This document shows positions 46,488-55,427 of a DNA stretch of 57,500 nucleotides, one piece after another (the first letter of the stretch is position 1; every line of letters begins with the position of its first letter). The stretch comes from Quinella sp. 2Q5 (GTDB lineage Bacteria; Bacillota; Negativicutes; Selenomonadales; Selenomonadaceae): positions 1 through 57,500 of the forward strand of contig JADEZQ010000012.1 in NCBI GenBank assembly GCA_015206785.1, given 5' to 3'. The position numbers and the translations under genes are program-made. Below the pieces are notes generated by a model, which had not been told where the DNA came from, made no database searches, and worked only from the letters and a program-made list of their open reading frames with translations.

Positions 46488-47534
46488 TCAATCACCCGTC
46501 CTGACTTCTTGCCCGTCGCGGAGTTTATGCACGCCCGCCACGACAATCACGTCGCCCGCGGTGAGCCCGTGCACGCGGACGCTGTTGCCGTCGAAGGCTG
46601 TGACCTCAACCTTGCGCAGGGAAACTTTGCCGTTCTCAACGAGCCAAACCTGCGCGGCGTCGCCGGTCTGATAAATCGCGCTCAACGGCAGGACAATCGC
46701 GCGCGGCGTCGACTCATTCACGGACACGCCCGCCGTCATTCCCAGCTGAATATCGGGCACGGGTGGCAGAGAAATTTTCACGGCGAATGTTCGCGACGCG
46801 GCGTCTGCCATCGGAGAAATTTCGCGGACGGTGCCGGTGACAGTGTTGCCCGTAGCCCAAAACGTTATCGACACGCGCCGACCGATTTGCATGTCGGTGA
46901 TTTTGTTTTCGGGAATGTTGACGACGACTTCAAGCTCCGCGGTCTGCACGAGAGTCAAAACCGTTTGTCCGGCCGCAACGACCTGCCCGACCTCCGCGGC
47001 GACGTTGGAGATGACACCGTCAGCGTCGGCAGTGAGCGCGGTGTAATCGAGCGCGTTTTGGCTCTGATTGGCGGCGGCGACTGCGGCGTCGTAAGCGGCG
47101 CGCGCGGCGTCGTATTGCGTGCGATACTGATCCAACACGACAGCGGCAATCGCTTCGGAATTGAACAGCTCGGTGTATCTGTCGAGATTGGATTGAGCCA
47201 GCTGAAGTTGTGCGCGGGCGGATTCGACGTTGGCCTGGGCACTGCGAGATTGTTCGGCGATGTCTTTGGCGTCGAGAGTCATGAGCACATCGCCCGACCG
47301 AACGCGTGAGCCGGTCTGCACGTCGCGGCTGATGATTTTGCCGCCGACACGAAACGCCAGATTCGATTCGTAACGCCCGCGCACGACGCCCGAATAATTT
47401 TCCGCGGACACCCCGTCCGTCATGCCGACGCGCTGAACTTTCACGACGGGCGGCTTGTGCTGTTCGACACCATCAGACGCACAGCCCGCGACCGTCAAAC
47501 TTGCGACGAGCACTGCCGACAAAATCCTGCGCAA
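46488..47534 (-). CDS. RND efflux periplasmic adaptor lipoprotein
   Basis: The membrane-fusion protein links the RND pump to an outer-membrane channel. The 348-residue precursor has a lipoprotein signal ending LTVAGC (lipid-modified Cys at 18), a barrel-sandwich hybrid domain (RVGGKIISRDVQTGSRVRSG), a coiled-coil hairpin (about 85-145) and the C-terminal beta-barrel and membrane-proximal domains. The start is TTG at 47534, eight bases after GGGGGTGA; the in-frame ATG at 47567 lies inside the promoter's TATAAT and cannot be used. Its stop overlaps or abuts the pump's GTG start. Confidence 0.9.
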   Translation of the reverse strand: MRRILSAVLVASLTVAGCASDGVEQHKPPVVKVQRVGMTDGVSAENYSGVVRGRYESNLAFRVGGKIISRDVQTGSRVRSGDVLMTLDAKDIAEQSRSAQANVESARAQLQLAQSNLDRYTELFNSEAIAAVVLDQYRTQYDAARAAYDAAVAAANQSQNALDYTALTADADGVISNVAAEVGQVVAAGQTVLTLVQTAELEVVVNIPENKITDMQIGRRVSITFWATGNTVTGTVREISPMADAASRTFAVKISLPPVPDIQLGMTAGVSVNESTPRAIVLPLSAIYQTGDAAQVWLVENGKVSLRKVEVTAFDGNSVRVHGLTAGDVIVVAGVHKLRDGQEVRTGD

Positions 47535-47565
47535 CGACTTCACCCCCGTGAAATTTTTCGGCGGC

Positions 47566-47595
47566 ATTATATCATTGCGGCGGCGAACTTGTACA
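47566..47595 (-). promoter_or_regulatory. Promoter of the efflux operon
   Basis: On the minus strand TGTACA (47590-47595) and perfect TATAAT (47566-47571) are 18 bp apart, just after the terminator of the glycosyltransferase block. Confidence 0.6.
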
Positions 47596-47596
47596 C

Positions 47597-47627
47597 AAAA
47601 AAATCGGCGAGCGTTCATGCTCACCGA
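47597..47627 (-). terminator. Terminator of the guaB-cca-glycosyltransferase transcript
   Basis: On the minus strand TCGGTGAGC pairs with GCTCGCCGA (9 positions, one wobble), 6-nt loop, followed by TTTTTTT. It lies 16 bases past the stop of the last glycosyltransferase gene. Confidence 0.88.
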
Positions 47628-47642
47628 ATCCATGAAAAATTT

Positions 47643-48788
47643 TTATGACTGCAGCCGTTTGACCTCCGCCTCCAGCTCGGCAATGCGTGCTTGAGCCTTT
47701 GCGGCGAACTGTTGATATTGTCGCTGGTTGGTGAAGTTGATCTTCATCTGCGTATTGAGGGCGGTCGCCAGCGCGGATATCAGCACGTCGTGAGAGCCGA
47801 AGTGTTTTCCGAATTCGCTCCTGATGCCGGCGTAAATTTCGTGCGGCGGCAGTTTCCATCCTGCGCCCAGATTCAAGGACAGACCGAACATCTTGTGCAG
47901 TAGGAAATTTATGACGGCGTGACGGGCGGGCAGATTGTCGCGGAAAAATTTCAACTCGCCGAGCTTTTCGTCGAGCCCCTTGACGCCCATGAAGAACGCG
48001 CTAAGCCAATCGTGCAAACTTTTCTGCGGTGACTCAATGCATCTGGTGATTGACTTCGGGTTATTACGCCAGCAATAAACAGCGTTGGGCACGTGCAGAA
48101 ATTTTTTCGCGTGGAACAGTAGCTCCAGCGTCCAGAGATAATCTCCAACCATGTGGACGCTTTGCGGGAAGGCAATGTCGTGCTCAATCAGAATCTGACG
48201 ACGAACAAACTTGCTCCACGGCGTGCCCCAAATGTCTTGCTTGAGGACGTAGTTCACGCGCTGAAGCAAGTCGTCGGGCTGAAAGGTCGGCTTGTCGACA
48301 AGCCTTCCACCTTGCCTAGTGCTCAAGCGTATGTTCGAGCCATCGTCATTCGTTTCAAAAAATTTTTCGCAGTAGACGACATCAGCGTCGTATTCCGTGG
48401 TGAGCATGTGCATCTCTTCCAGCGCAGTCTTTGTCAACATGTCGTCGGCGTCAACGAAGAAAATATATCCGCCGTGGGAGAGACCGAGCCCGATATTTCG
48501 TGGAACGTAACCACCGCCGCCGGAGTTTTGCTTTGTTTGCGAAAGAGTCAATCGTCCGCCGAAACGTTCGCGATAACTTTCGACGATGGCGCAACTTTTG
48601 TCGGTGGAACAATCGTCCACAACGATGACTTCAAAATTTTGGAATGTCTGCGCCAGCAAACTGTCCAAAGCGTCGGCAACGTAGCGTTCGGCATTGTACA
48701 GGGGAATGATGACGCTGACGGCAGTCGGTACGTGGGGGGTAGCAGACGGTCTGCGATATGGTCGGGGAAATTTTTTCGAGCGGTTCAT
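47643..48788 (-). CDS. Family 2 glycosyltransferase, copy 1
   Basis: The 381-residue protein has a GT-A fold: a basic N-terminus, TAVSVIIPLYNAERYVADAL, the VVDDCSTDKS nucleotide-sugar motif (about 57-66) and the DADD metal-binding motif (about 115). It ends in a predicted coiled coil (AQARIAELEAEVKRLQS). The donor and acceptor sugars are unknown; no signal peptide or membrane helix. It begins 4 bases after the carbonic anhydrase stop. The first ~82 and last ~45 residues match copies 2 and 3 almost exactly, whereas the middle is clearly diverged. Confidence 0.88.
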   Translation of the reverse strand: MNRSKKFPRPYRRPSATPHVPTAVSVIIPLYNAERYVADALDSLLAQTFQNFEVIVVDDCSTDKSCAIVESYRERFGGRLTLSQTKQNSGGGGYVPRNIGLGLSHGGYIFFVDADDMLTKTALEEMHMLTTEYDADVVYCEKFFETNDDGSNIRLSTRQGGRLVDKPTFQPDDLLQRVNYVLKQDIWGTPWSKFVRRQILIEHDIAFPQSVHMVGDYLWTLELLFHAKKFLHVPNAVYCWRNNPKSITRCIESPQKSLHDWLSAFFMGVKGLDEKLGELKFFRDNLPARHAVINFLLHKMFGLSLNLGAGWKLPPHEIYAGIRSEFGKHFGSHDVLISALATALNTQMKINFTNQRQYQQFAAKAQARIAELEAEVKRLQS

Positions 48789-48792
48789 TCAA

Positions 48793-49332
48793 TCAGTCCT
48801 TCCAAGCCGTCAGCCCCAAACGCACGACGTATTCCTTTGCGCAGTCGTGATAGTGCATTGCCGAGGCGCGCAGGGCAACTATCTCATCTTCGCGAAGGGC
48901 ACGCATAATTTTGGCGGGGTTGCCGAAAACCAGCGAGTTGTTGGGAATTTTCTTGTACTGCGTGATGACCGTGCCCGCGCCGATTATGCAGTTGTTGCCG
49001 ATTTCGCTGTAGCCCAGGATAATCGAGCCCATGCCAATCAAGCAGTCGTTGCCGATGCGCCGGCAGTGAATGATGGCGTTGTGTCCGATGGTGACGTAGT
49101 TGCCGATTTCGGTCGGCGTGTCGCCCATGACGTGCACTGTGCAGTTGTCCTGAACGTTCGTGTAATTGCCAATCCTGACGGGCTGGAAGTCCCCGCGGAC
49201 AGTGACCCCGAACCAAATGCTTGAGCCTGTGCCGATTTCCACGTCGCCGACAACCGACGCACTCGGCGCAATGAAAACATCGCTGGCAATCTTCGGCTCC
49301 TTGCCCTTGTACGGCAGAATAATCGCGTCCAT
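48793..49332 (-). CDS. Gamma-carbonic anhydrase family protein (hexapeptide repeat)
   Basis: The 179-residue left-handed beta-helix protein has the hexapeptide repeats and the catalytic/metal-binding elements of the family: VRGD, NVQDNCTVHV, and the His residues in GHNAIIHC. Members hydrate CO2 or act as unidentified acyltransferase-like proteins (PaaY/YrdA group), so activity is not certain. GAAAGGATTG precedes the ATG. It sits between two glycosyltransferase genes, an unusual place, and a truncated duplicate lies at 50494. Confidence 0.9.
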   Translation of the reverse strand: MDAIILPYKGKEPKIASDVFIAPSASVVGDVEIGTGSSIWFGVTVRGDFQPVRIGNYTNVQDNCTVHVMGDTPTEIGNYVTIGHNAIIHCRRIGNDCLIGMGSIILGYSEIGNNCIIGAGTVITQYKKIPNNSLVFGNPAKIMRALREDEIVALRASAMHYHDCAKEYVVRLGLTAWKD

Positions 49333-49358
49333 AATATCAATCCTTTCGTGAAAAATTT

Positions 49359-50489
49359 TTATGACTGTAGCCGTTTGACCTGCGCCTCCAGCTCGGCAAT
49401 GCGTGCTTGAGCCTGTGCGGCGAACTGTTGATATTGCCTGTGGTTGGTGAGATTGATCTTCATCTGCGTGTTGATGGCGGTCGCCAACGCGGGAATAAGC
49501 ACGTCATATTCGCCGAGTCCGTTGCCGAGTTCCCGTTTAATTATGTCGTAAATGGCAGACGGCGGAACGTTCAGAATTGCCCCAAAAAGATTGCCGAAAG
49601 TCCAGCTTACAAATTTTTCTGTCACGGCGTAGCGATATTGCGGATTTGCCTTGAAAAATTCGTGACGCCCCATCAGATCGTCCAAATATCTCAAGCCGAA
49701 CTGCACCGAAGTGAGCCAAAAGTTTATCGATTGCGACGGCGTCCGCTGTCTGTGGTAGAGCGAATTTTTGCGCTGAATCCAAATGTAAACCGTGTTCGGA
49801 ACCAGCAGAAATTTTTTCGCGAAAAAAATCAGTCCGTAAGTCCAGATGGTGTCTTCATGAATTTTTAGCGACGGGAAAAATATTTCATGCTCAATCAGAA
49901 AATCGCGCCGCGTAAATTTTCGCCACGGCTCCACACGGTATTCATCGCGCACGATTTTTTGAACAGCTTGCGACAAATCGCGCGACTCCCACGTCGGCTT
50001 ATCAACCAAAGTTCCCCCGTCGGGAATTATTTTGCGTCCCGTGCCGTCTTCATCCGTCTCGAAATGTTTTTCGCAATAAACAACGTCAGCGTCGAATTTT
50101 TTGGCAAGCGTGTAAAGTTCCTCGAAGGCTGTCGGCGTGAGCAAGTCGTCGTTATCCACGAAGTAAACATATTCGCCGCGAGAAAGCATTATGCCTTTGT
50201 TGCGCGGCAATGCACCGCTACCGGTGTTAGTTGCCATGTGCGCGAGGGTCAATCGTCCGCCGAAACGTTCGCGATAACTTTCGACGACGGCGCAACTTTT
50301 GTCGGTTGAGCAGTCGTCCACAACGATGACTTCAAAATTTTGGAAGGTCTGCGCCAGCAAACTGTCTAGTCCGTCGGCGATGTAGCGTTCGGCATTGTAC
50401 ATGGGAATGATGACGCTGACGGCAGTCGGTACGTGGGGGGTAGCGGACGATCTGCGATATGGTCGGGGAAATTTTTTCGAGCGGTTCAT
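49359..50489 (-). CDS. Family 2 glycosyltransferase, copy 2
   Basis: This 376-residue paralogue has the same constant ends as copies 1 and 3, with VVDDCSTDKS and DNDD (about 115) in the GT-A core. The central ~240 residues differ from the other copies and its DNA is visibly more AT-rich than the ends, which suggests that the middle was acquired or has diverged faster. The start ATG at 50489 lies 4 bases after the stop of the broken carbonic anhydrase copy, with AAGGACTG as a weak ribosome site. Confidence 0.88.
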   Translation of the reverse strand: MNRSKKFPRPYRRSSATPHVPTAVSVIIPMYNAERYIADGLDSLLAQTFQNFEVIVVDDCSTDKSCAVVESYRERFGGRLTLAHMATNTGSGALPRNKGIMLSRGEYVYFVDNDDLLTPTAFEELYTLAKKFDADVVYCEKHFETDEDGTGRKIIPDGGTLVDKPTWESRDLSQAVQKIVRDEYRVEPWRKFTRRDFLIEHEIFFPSLKIHEDTIWTYGLIFFAKKFLLVPNTVYIWIQRKNSLYHRQRTPSQSINFWLTSVQFGLRYLDDLMGRHEFFKANPQYRYAVTEKFVSWTFGNLFGAILNVPPSAIYDIIKRELGNGLGEYDVLIPALATAINTQMKINLTNHRQYQQFAAQAQARIAELEAQVKRLQS

Positions 50490-50493
50490 TCAA

Positions 50494-50686
50494 TCAGTCC
50501 TTCCAAGCCGTCAGCCCCAAACGCACGACGTATTCCTTTGCGCAGTCGTGATAGTGCATTGCCGACGCGCGCAGGGCAATTATCTCGTCTTCGCGAAGGG
50601 CACGCATGATTTTGGCGGGGTTGCCGAAGACCAGCGAGTTGTTGGAAATTTTCTTGTACTGCGTGATGACCGTGCATCGCGTCCAT
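50494..50686 (-). pseudogene. Deleted duplicate of the gamma-carbonic anhydrase gene
   Basis: The remnant retains the first ~11 bases of the gene (ATGGACGCGAT, ending at 50676) joined directly to the last ~60 codons (from VITQYKK to LTAWKD). About 350 bases are missing compared with 48793-49332, and the junction shifts the reading frame, so the native ATG reads into unrelated codons. The 3' part is almost identical to the intact gene, so the duplication and deletion are recent. Confidence 0.88.
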
Positions 50687-50712
50687 AACATCAATCCTTT
50701 CGTGAAAAATTT

Positions 50713-51846
50713 TTATGACTGCAGCCGCTTGACCTGCGCCTCCAGCTCGGCAATGCGTGCTTGAGCCTTTGCAGCGAACTGTTGATATTGCCTGTGGTTG
50801 GTGAGATTGATCTTCATCTGCGTGTTGATGGCGGTCGTCAGCGCGGGAATCAGCACATCGTATTCACCGAGCCGGTCGCCGAATTTGTGCCTAATCGTCT
50901 CATAAACGGCGGGTGATTGCATACGAAAGCTTGAATCAAGCAGTGCAAAAAAGCTGTCGTTGATGAAACGTTCCAACATGGCGTAACGAACCTTTGGATT
51001 TTGGCGGAAAAATTCAAAGTCGTCCATTATGTCATCCAGGGTTTTCAAACCGAACAACACGGGACTGATCCAGAAAGTTATCGTCTCTTGAGGTGTCTTT
51101 TCGGTGCGGGTTATCGAAGTTTCGACATTGCGCCAAAGATATACGGCGTTGGGGATGCGCAGAATTTTTTTCGCGCAAAAAATAATTTGCCACGTCCAAA
51201 GAGAATCATCGCGAATTATGTTTGGAAAGAAAATTTCGTTGTCCGTCAGAAACTCGCGCCGCAAAAGTTTAAGCCAGGGAAACACAGAATAGAATCCGCG
51301 GAAATCTTTATTGATCCGTTCTTGTAAAGAGTCGGGTTCCAGGGTCGGCTTATCGACGGTTTGCGAGTTATAATTGCTCAACTTCAACCGAGCGTTTTTG
51401 AGGTTGACATCAACTTCGTAGTACCTTTCGCAATAGACGAAATCGGCGTCATAATTTTTGGCGAGCGTGTACATCTCCTCAAGCGCGGTCTTTGTGAGCA
51501 CGTCGTCATTATCCATGAAGAAAACGTATTCGCCGCGGGAAAGAATCAGACCTTTGTTGCGGGGCAGAGAAGGCAAGCCGGAATTTTTTTTCATGTGCGC
51601 GAGGGTCAATCGCCCGCCGAAACGTTCACGGTAACTTTCGACGATGGCGCAACTTTTGTCGGTCGAACAATCGTCGACAACAATCAGCTCAAAATTTTGA
51701 AACGTCTGCGCCAGCAAACTGTCTAGTCCGTCGGCGATATATCGTTCGGCGTTGTACAGGGGAATGATGACGCTGACGGCAGTCGGTACGTGGGGGGTAG
51801 CGGACGGTCTGCGATATGGGCGAGTAAATTTTTTCGAGCGGCTCAT
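50713..51846 (-). CDS. Family 2 glycosyltransferase, copy 3
   Basis: This 377-residue member has the constant N-terminus (MSRSKKFTRPYRRPSATPHV), VVDDCSTDKS, the metal-binding MDNDD (about 115) and the constant coiled-coil C-terminus (AQARIAELEAQVKRLQS). Its centre is closer to copy 2 than copy 1 at the start of the variable part (LAHM...LPRNKG...LSRGEYV) but differs afterwards. Its ATG abuts the cca stop (TGA then ATG), so it is translated with cca. As the copy next to single-copy cca it may be the founder. Confidence 0.88.
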   Translation of the reverse strand: MSRSKKFTRPYRRPSATPHVPTAVSVIIPLYNAERYIADGLDSLLAQTFQNFELIVVDDCSTDKSCAIVESYRERFGGRLTLAHMKKNSGLPSLPRNKGLILSRGEYVFFMDNDDVLTKTALEEMYTLAKNYDADFVYCERYYEVDVNLKNARLKLSNYNSQTVDKPTLEPDSLQERINKDFRGFYSVFPWLKLLRREFLTDNEIFFPNIIRDDSLWTWQIIFCAKKILRIPNAVYLWRNVETSITRTEKTPQETITFWISPVLFGLKTLDDIMDDFEFFRQNPKVRYAMLERFINDSFFALLDSSFRMQSPAVYETIRHKFGDRLGEYDVLIPALTTAINTQMKINLTNHRQYQQFAAKAQARIAELEAQVKRLQS

Positions 51847-53076
51847 TCAATCAGTCCTCCTGTAAATTTCGACGAAGCGACGCGTGCGTTCTTCACGGAG
51901 CCAACGCCCAACGTCTTTGCCGGTTAGGTCGGGCGGGGCGTCGGTGCCGCGGATTTTCAACAGCTCGTCGATGATTTGGCGGGCGTGCATCAGATACGGC
52001 GGCAGACCGTGGTTATCGGCGCGTATGATGTCACAGAAGTCGTCGACGGAAATTTTCAGCCCGTTTAAGTTCATCAGCAGCTCGACGATTTTGCCGGGCT
52101 TGACGAGGCGCGGGGCGCGCATATGTTCACGAATGACGAAGGCGGCGGATTTCTTCCAGTCGGCCGGCAAACGCATGCGCCTGTTCATTCGGCTGAGAAC
52201 TTCGAGACCGCGGCGTTCGTGCTTGTAATGGTGCGGCAACATGTGAGCGGGCGTGGTGCCCTTGCCGATGTCGTGCATGAGCGCGGCGAATCGGACGACG
52301 GGCTTGGGGTTGGCGGCGGCAACTTCATCGACGATAGCGAGCGTGTGTTCGTAGGCGTCGCCTTCGGGGTGGAAGGCGGTCGGCTGAACTTTGCCGCGCA
52401 GGTCAAAAATTTCGGGGAAGGTGATCTTCAGTAAGCCCGCACGTTCCAGGCTCCTAAAGAAAATTGACGGGCGGACGGTCTTCAACGCGGTCTCCAGCTC
52501 GTCAAAAATTCTTTCGGTTGGTTCAGCGGCAAGTTCGCCTGAGCAACGGCGCATCGCCTCCAAAGTTTCGGGGCAGATGTCGAAGCCGAACTGAGCAGCC
52601 TGTCGCGCGGCACGCAGTGCACGGACGGGGTCATCGGTGAAATGTTGGCTGACGGCGCGAATTTTTTTGCCGAGGACATCAGCTCGCCCGCCGAATGGAT
52701 CGACGAGTTCGCCCGTCAAAATATCAACTGCCATTGCGTTGATGGTAGTGTCGCGGCGATAGAGATCCTGCTCAATCGTCACGTCGGGCGCGAAAAGAAT
52801 TTCGAAGCCGCGGTAGCCGCTGCCAACCTTGCGTTCGGTGCGGGCGAAGGCGACCTCGCAGAAGGCGTTGTCAATCTCGACGGAATAGACGGGGAAAGAT
52901 TTGCCGAACTTTGCGGCGGGGAAGGCGTCAGCAAAAATTTTCTCGTCCACGCCCGTGACGCAATAATCCCTGTCGTGCGCTCTCACGCCGCGAAATTTAT
53001 CGCGCACCGCCCCGCCGACAAGATACGCCCGCCCGCCGAGCTCGTGAATTTTTTTCGCGAAGTCAAGTTCGGTCAT
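51847..53076 (-). CDS. cca: CCA tRNA nucleotidyltransferase with HD domain
   Basis: Cca adds or repairs the 3' CCA of tRNAs. The 409-residue protein has the class II nucleotidyltransferase head (LVGGAVRD at 19-26, DRDYCV metal-binding segment), the RRDTTINAMA and ALRAARQAAQFGF motifs, and a C-terminal HD phosphohydrolase domain (HTLAIVDE...RFAALMHDIGKG). That HD-containing layout and the HPEGDAYEHT segment recall the E. coli-type enzyme (412 aa) more than the B. subtilis type, possibly an ancient transfer. All tRNA genes in this window encode CCA, so repair is the likely role. GAGGCACGACC precedes the ATG. Confidence 0.93.
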   Translation of the reverse strand: MTELDFAKKIHELGGRAYLVGGAVRDKFRGVRAHDRDYCVTGVDEKIFADAFPAAKFGKSFPVYSVEIDNAFCEVAFARTERKVGSGYRGFEILFAPDVTIEQDLYRRDTTINAMAVDILTGELVDPFGGRADVLGKKIRAVSQHFTDDPVRALRAARQAAQFGFDICPETLEAMRRCSGELAAEPTERIFDELETALKTVRPSIFFRSLERAGLLKITFPEIFDLRGKVQPTAFHPEGDAYEHTLAIVDEVAAANPKPVVRFAALMHDIGKGTTPAHMLPHHYKHERRGLEVLSRMNRRMRLPADWKKSAAFVIREHMRAPRLVKPGKIVELLMNLNGLKISVDDFCDIIRADNHGLPPYLMHARQIIDELLKIRGTDAPPDLTGKDVGRWLREERTRRFVEIYRRTD

Positions 53077-53085
53077 GGTCGTGCC

Positions 53086-53712
53086 TCAAATCGTCATTCC
53101 AGCCAAAACTTTCCCGCCGAGCTTGCTGCCGCGCCGAGCCTCGCCGATGAGCTTGCTTGCCTGCGCGGCGTCAAAATCGAATACCGCGGGGCTGATGATG
53201 GGTGCGCCGAATTTGTTGACGCCCGTCTTGAAGAGCGTTTCCTTCACGCGGTCGGGGAAGGCGGAGTTGTTCTCGCTGGTGCCGGTGATGCCGTCGAGGA
53301 ACTCAAGCAACGTGTAGCCCTTCGGCGCAATCTTCGAGCAGTGGCGATGATACATGTCGACATAGAGCACGTCGAAAAATTTTCCGTCGCCGCTGACAAG
53401 CTCGAAGGCGTCAATGGCTCCCGCCACCGAGCCGGCGCGGTGGAAGATCATTCGTTGCCCGTCGACTGTCTGCAAACGCGACAGATACGTTATCTCGCCG
53501 AAAGTTTGATTGACGAGGATGGGATTGGTCGGCGTGCGCCCGAATTCACCCGTAGCGTTCGGCCACGTGTCCACCTCGCCCATTTCGCGGCGTTCGCGCA
53601 TGAAGTCATACGGCACGGACGGATTGTCGTCCAGGATTCTGTTCTGCAGTTCGATGGTGTTCAGCAGGAACAGCCCCTTCGCTATGAGATTACGGGCTTC
53701 ATCTTCGGTCAC
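53086..53712 (-). CDS. Protein of unknown function (208 aa) between guaB and cca
   Basis: No family recognised. The protein is soluble, with no signal peptide; notable segments are WPNATGEFGRTPTNPILVN, a FHRAGSVAGAIDAFELV stretch and a final KLIGEARRGSKLGGKVLAGM. The start is GTG at 53712, preceded by GGAGGTG; the TTG at 53727 overlaps that site. It lies 15 bases after guaB and 9 before cca, inside one operon, so it is expressed with purine and tRNA-repair genes. Confidence 0.72.
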   Translation of the reverse strand: MTEDEARNLIAKGLFLLNTIELQNRILDDNPSVPYDFMRERREMGEVDTWPNATGEFGRTPTNPILVNQTFGEITYLSRLQTVDGQRMIFHRAGSVAGAIDAFELVSGDGKFFDVLYVDMYHRHCSKIAPKGYTLLEFLDGITGTSENNSAFPDRVKETLFKTGVNKFGAPIISPAVFDFDAAQASKLIGEARRGSKLGGKVLAGMTI

Positions 53713-53727
53713 GGCTCGCACCTCCAA

Positions 53728-55233
53728 TCAGTTGCGGGAGAATTGGTCGCGCAGGATGACGTCGTGGCTGCCGCCCTCAACGATGCTGACCGACGAGACC
53801 AAAGTTATCTTCGCCTTGTCGCGCAGCTCGTTCAGGGTCAACGCGCCGCAGTTGCACATGGTCGAACGGATTTTGGCAAGGGTGCTGTCAATGTTATCTT
53901 TGAGCGAACCTGCGTAGGGAACGTAAGAATCGACGCCCTCCTCGAAGGACAACTTCTTGTCGCCGCCCAGGTCGTAGCGTTGCCAGTTGCGCGCGCGGTT
54001 GGAACCTTCGCCCCAGTATTCTTTGTAGTAGGTGCCGTTGATTCTGATCTTGTCGGTCGGAGATTCATCGAAGCGGGAAAAATATCTGCCGAGCATGAGA
54101 AAGTCCGCGCCCATTGCAAGCGCAAGCGTCATGTGATAATCGTGGACGATGCCGCCGTCGGAGCAAACGGGGATATAAACGCCGGTCTCGCGGAAGTATT
54201 CGTCGCGGGCGTTGCAAACGTCAATGACTGCCGTCGCCTGACCGCGCCCGATACCTTTGGTCTCGCGGGTGATGCAGATTGAGCCGCCGCCGATTCCGAC
54301 CTTGACGAAGTCCGCGCCAGCCTCTGCCAAAAACCTGAAGCCTTCCGCGTCGACGACATTGCCCGCGCCGACTTTGACGTCCTCGCCGAAATTTTTGTGG
54401 ATGTATTCGAGCGTTATCTTCTGCCACTCGCTGAAGCCTTCGGACGAATCAATACACAAAACGTCCGCGCCGGCCTCAAGCAACGCAGGAACTCGTTCGG
54501 CATAGTCGCGCGTGTTTATGCCCGCGCCGACGATGTAGCGTTTCTTCCTGTCGATAAGCTCAAGCGGATTGGTTTTGTTGTCGGTGTAATCTTTGCGGAA
54601 GACCATGTAGCGCAGGCGTTGATTTTTGTCGACGAGCGGCAACATGTTGAGCTTGTGCTCCCAAATCAAATCGTTCGCCATAGGCAACGTGGTTGAATCG
54701 GCGTCGGCGTAAATGATCTTCTCGAACGGCGTCATGAAGTCGCGGACAAGTTCGTCGCCCGTCATGCGTGTGATTCGATAGTCGCGGCTGGTGACTATGC
54801 CGAGAAGTTTTCCGTCGGGCTCGCCGTCCTCGGTCACGGCCATAGTCGAATGCCCCGTTACCTTCAACAGCTCCAACATCTCGCGCAAGGTTGTCGTCGG
54901 TTTCAAATTTGAATCGCTGGAGACGAAGCCCGACTTGTAATTCTTCACGCGAGAAACCATCTCCGCTTGCGCTTTGATTGGCTGCGAACCGAAGATGAAC
55001 GAGACGCCGCCCTCCTTAGCCAACGCGATTGCCATCGTGTCGTTGGAGACCGACTGCATGATAGCAGACGTCATCGGAATGTTCATCATCAGCCGACATT
55101 CTTCGCCGCGCCTGAATTTGACCAGCGGCGTGCTCAGGTCGACGTTGGCGGGGATGCAGTCTTTTGACGAATATCCCGGTACCAACAGATACTCGCCGAA
55201 GGTGTGTGACGGTTCCTTGTAATAAAATGCCAA
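53728..55233 (-). CDS. guaB: IMP dehydrogenase
   Basis: GuaB oxidises IMP to XMP, the first committed step of GMP synthesis. The 501-residue protein has the TIM barrel interrupted by a CBS-domain pair (about 105-220, [25 protein letters not shown]), the catalytic loop [10 protein letters not shown] (Cys320) and the flap region ([15 protein letters not shown]). The start is TTG at 55233, after GGGAGGG; the in-frame TTG at 55248 overlaps that site. It heads the operon that runs to 47643. Confidence 0.95.
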   Translation of the reverse strand: MAFYYKEPSHTFGEYLLVPGYSSKDCIPANVDLSTPLVKFRRGEECRLMMNIPMTSAIMQSVSNDTMAIALAKEGGVSFIFGSQPIKAQAEMVSRVKNYKSGFVSSDSNLKPTTTLREMLELLKVTGHSTMAVTEDGEPDGKLLGIVTSRDYRITRMTGDELVRDFMTPFEKIIYADADSTTLPMANDLIWEHKLNMLPLVDKNQRLRYMVFRKDYTDNKTNPLELIDRKKRYIVGAGINTRDYAERVPALLEAGADVLCIDSSEGFSEWQKITLEYIHKNFGEDVKVGAGNVVDAEGFRFLAEAGADFVKVGIGGGSICITRETKGIGRGQATAVIDVCNARDEYFRETGVYIPVCSDGGIVHDYHMTLALAMGADFLMLGRYFSRFDESPTDKIRINGTYYKEYWGEGSNRARNWQRYDLGGDKKLSFEEGVDSYVPYAGSLKDNIDSTLAKIRSTMCNCGALTLNELRDKAKITLVSSVSIVEGGSHDVILRDQFSRN

Positions 55234-55281
55234 TTCAATCCCTCCCAAAAAATTTTTGTGGTCGTTGCGTACATTAAGCGC

Positions 55282-55310
55282 ATTCTACATTGCACGCCTT
55301 GCAAAGTCAA
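55282..55310 (-). promoter_or_regulatory. Promoter of guaB operon
   Basis: On the minus strand TTGACT (55305-55310) and TAGAAT (55282-55287) are 17 bp apart. Confidence 0.75.
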
Positions 55311-55345
55311 ACTTGCTTGATGTCCCATCAATTGCGAGCCGAGAT

Positions 55346-55374
55346 TTGACTTCGACGCGGTTGCAATGTAAGAT
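55346..55374 (+). promoter_or_regulatory. Promoter of ilvE
   Basis: TTGACT (55346-55351) and TAAGAT (55369-55374) are 17 bp apart. The spacer ends in TTGCAATG, close to the GTGCAATG that ends the guaB promoter spacer, so the two divergent promoters resemble each other. Confidence 0.68.
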
Positions 55375-55427
55375 TGACCCTGCACAGACTCGCAGGCGAC
55401 TTGAATCAAAACACAGGAGGAATTCTT

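Larger units (their letters stand above)
47643..51846 (-). repeat. Tandem duplication: glycosyltransferase + gamma-carbonic anhydrase unit
   Basis: Three glycosyltransferase genes alternate with an intact (48793-49332) and a deleted (50494-50686) carbonic anhydrase gene. The junction sequences after each glycosyltransferase stop (CTTTCGTGAAAAATTTTTATGACTG and flanks) and before each start (ATTCAATCAGTCC) are nearly identical, and the two carbonic anhydrase 3' parts differ at only a handful of about 185 bases. This shows at least two rounds of unit duplication with one later deletion. Confidence 0.88.
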
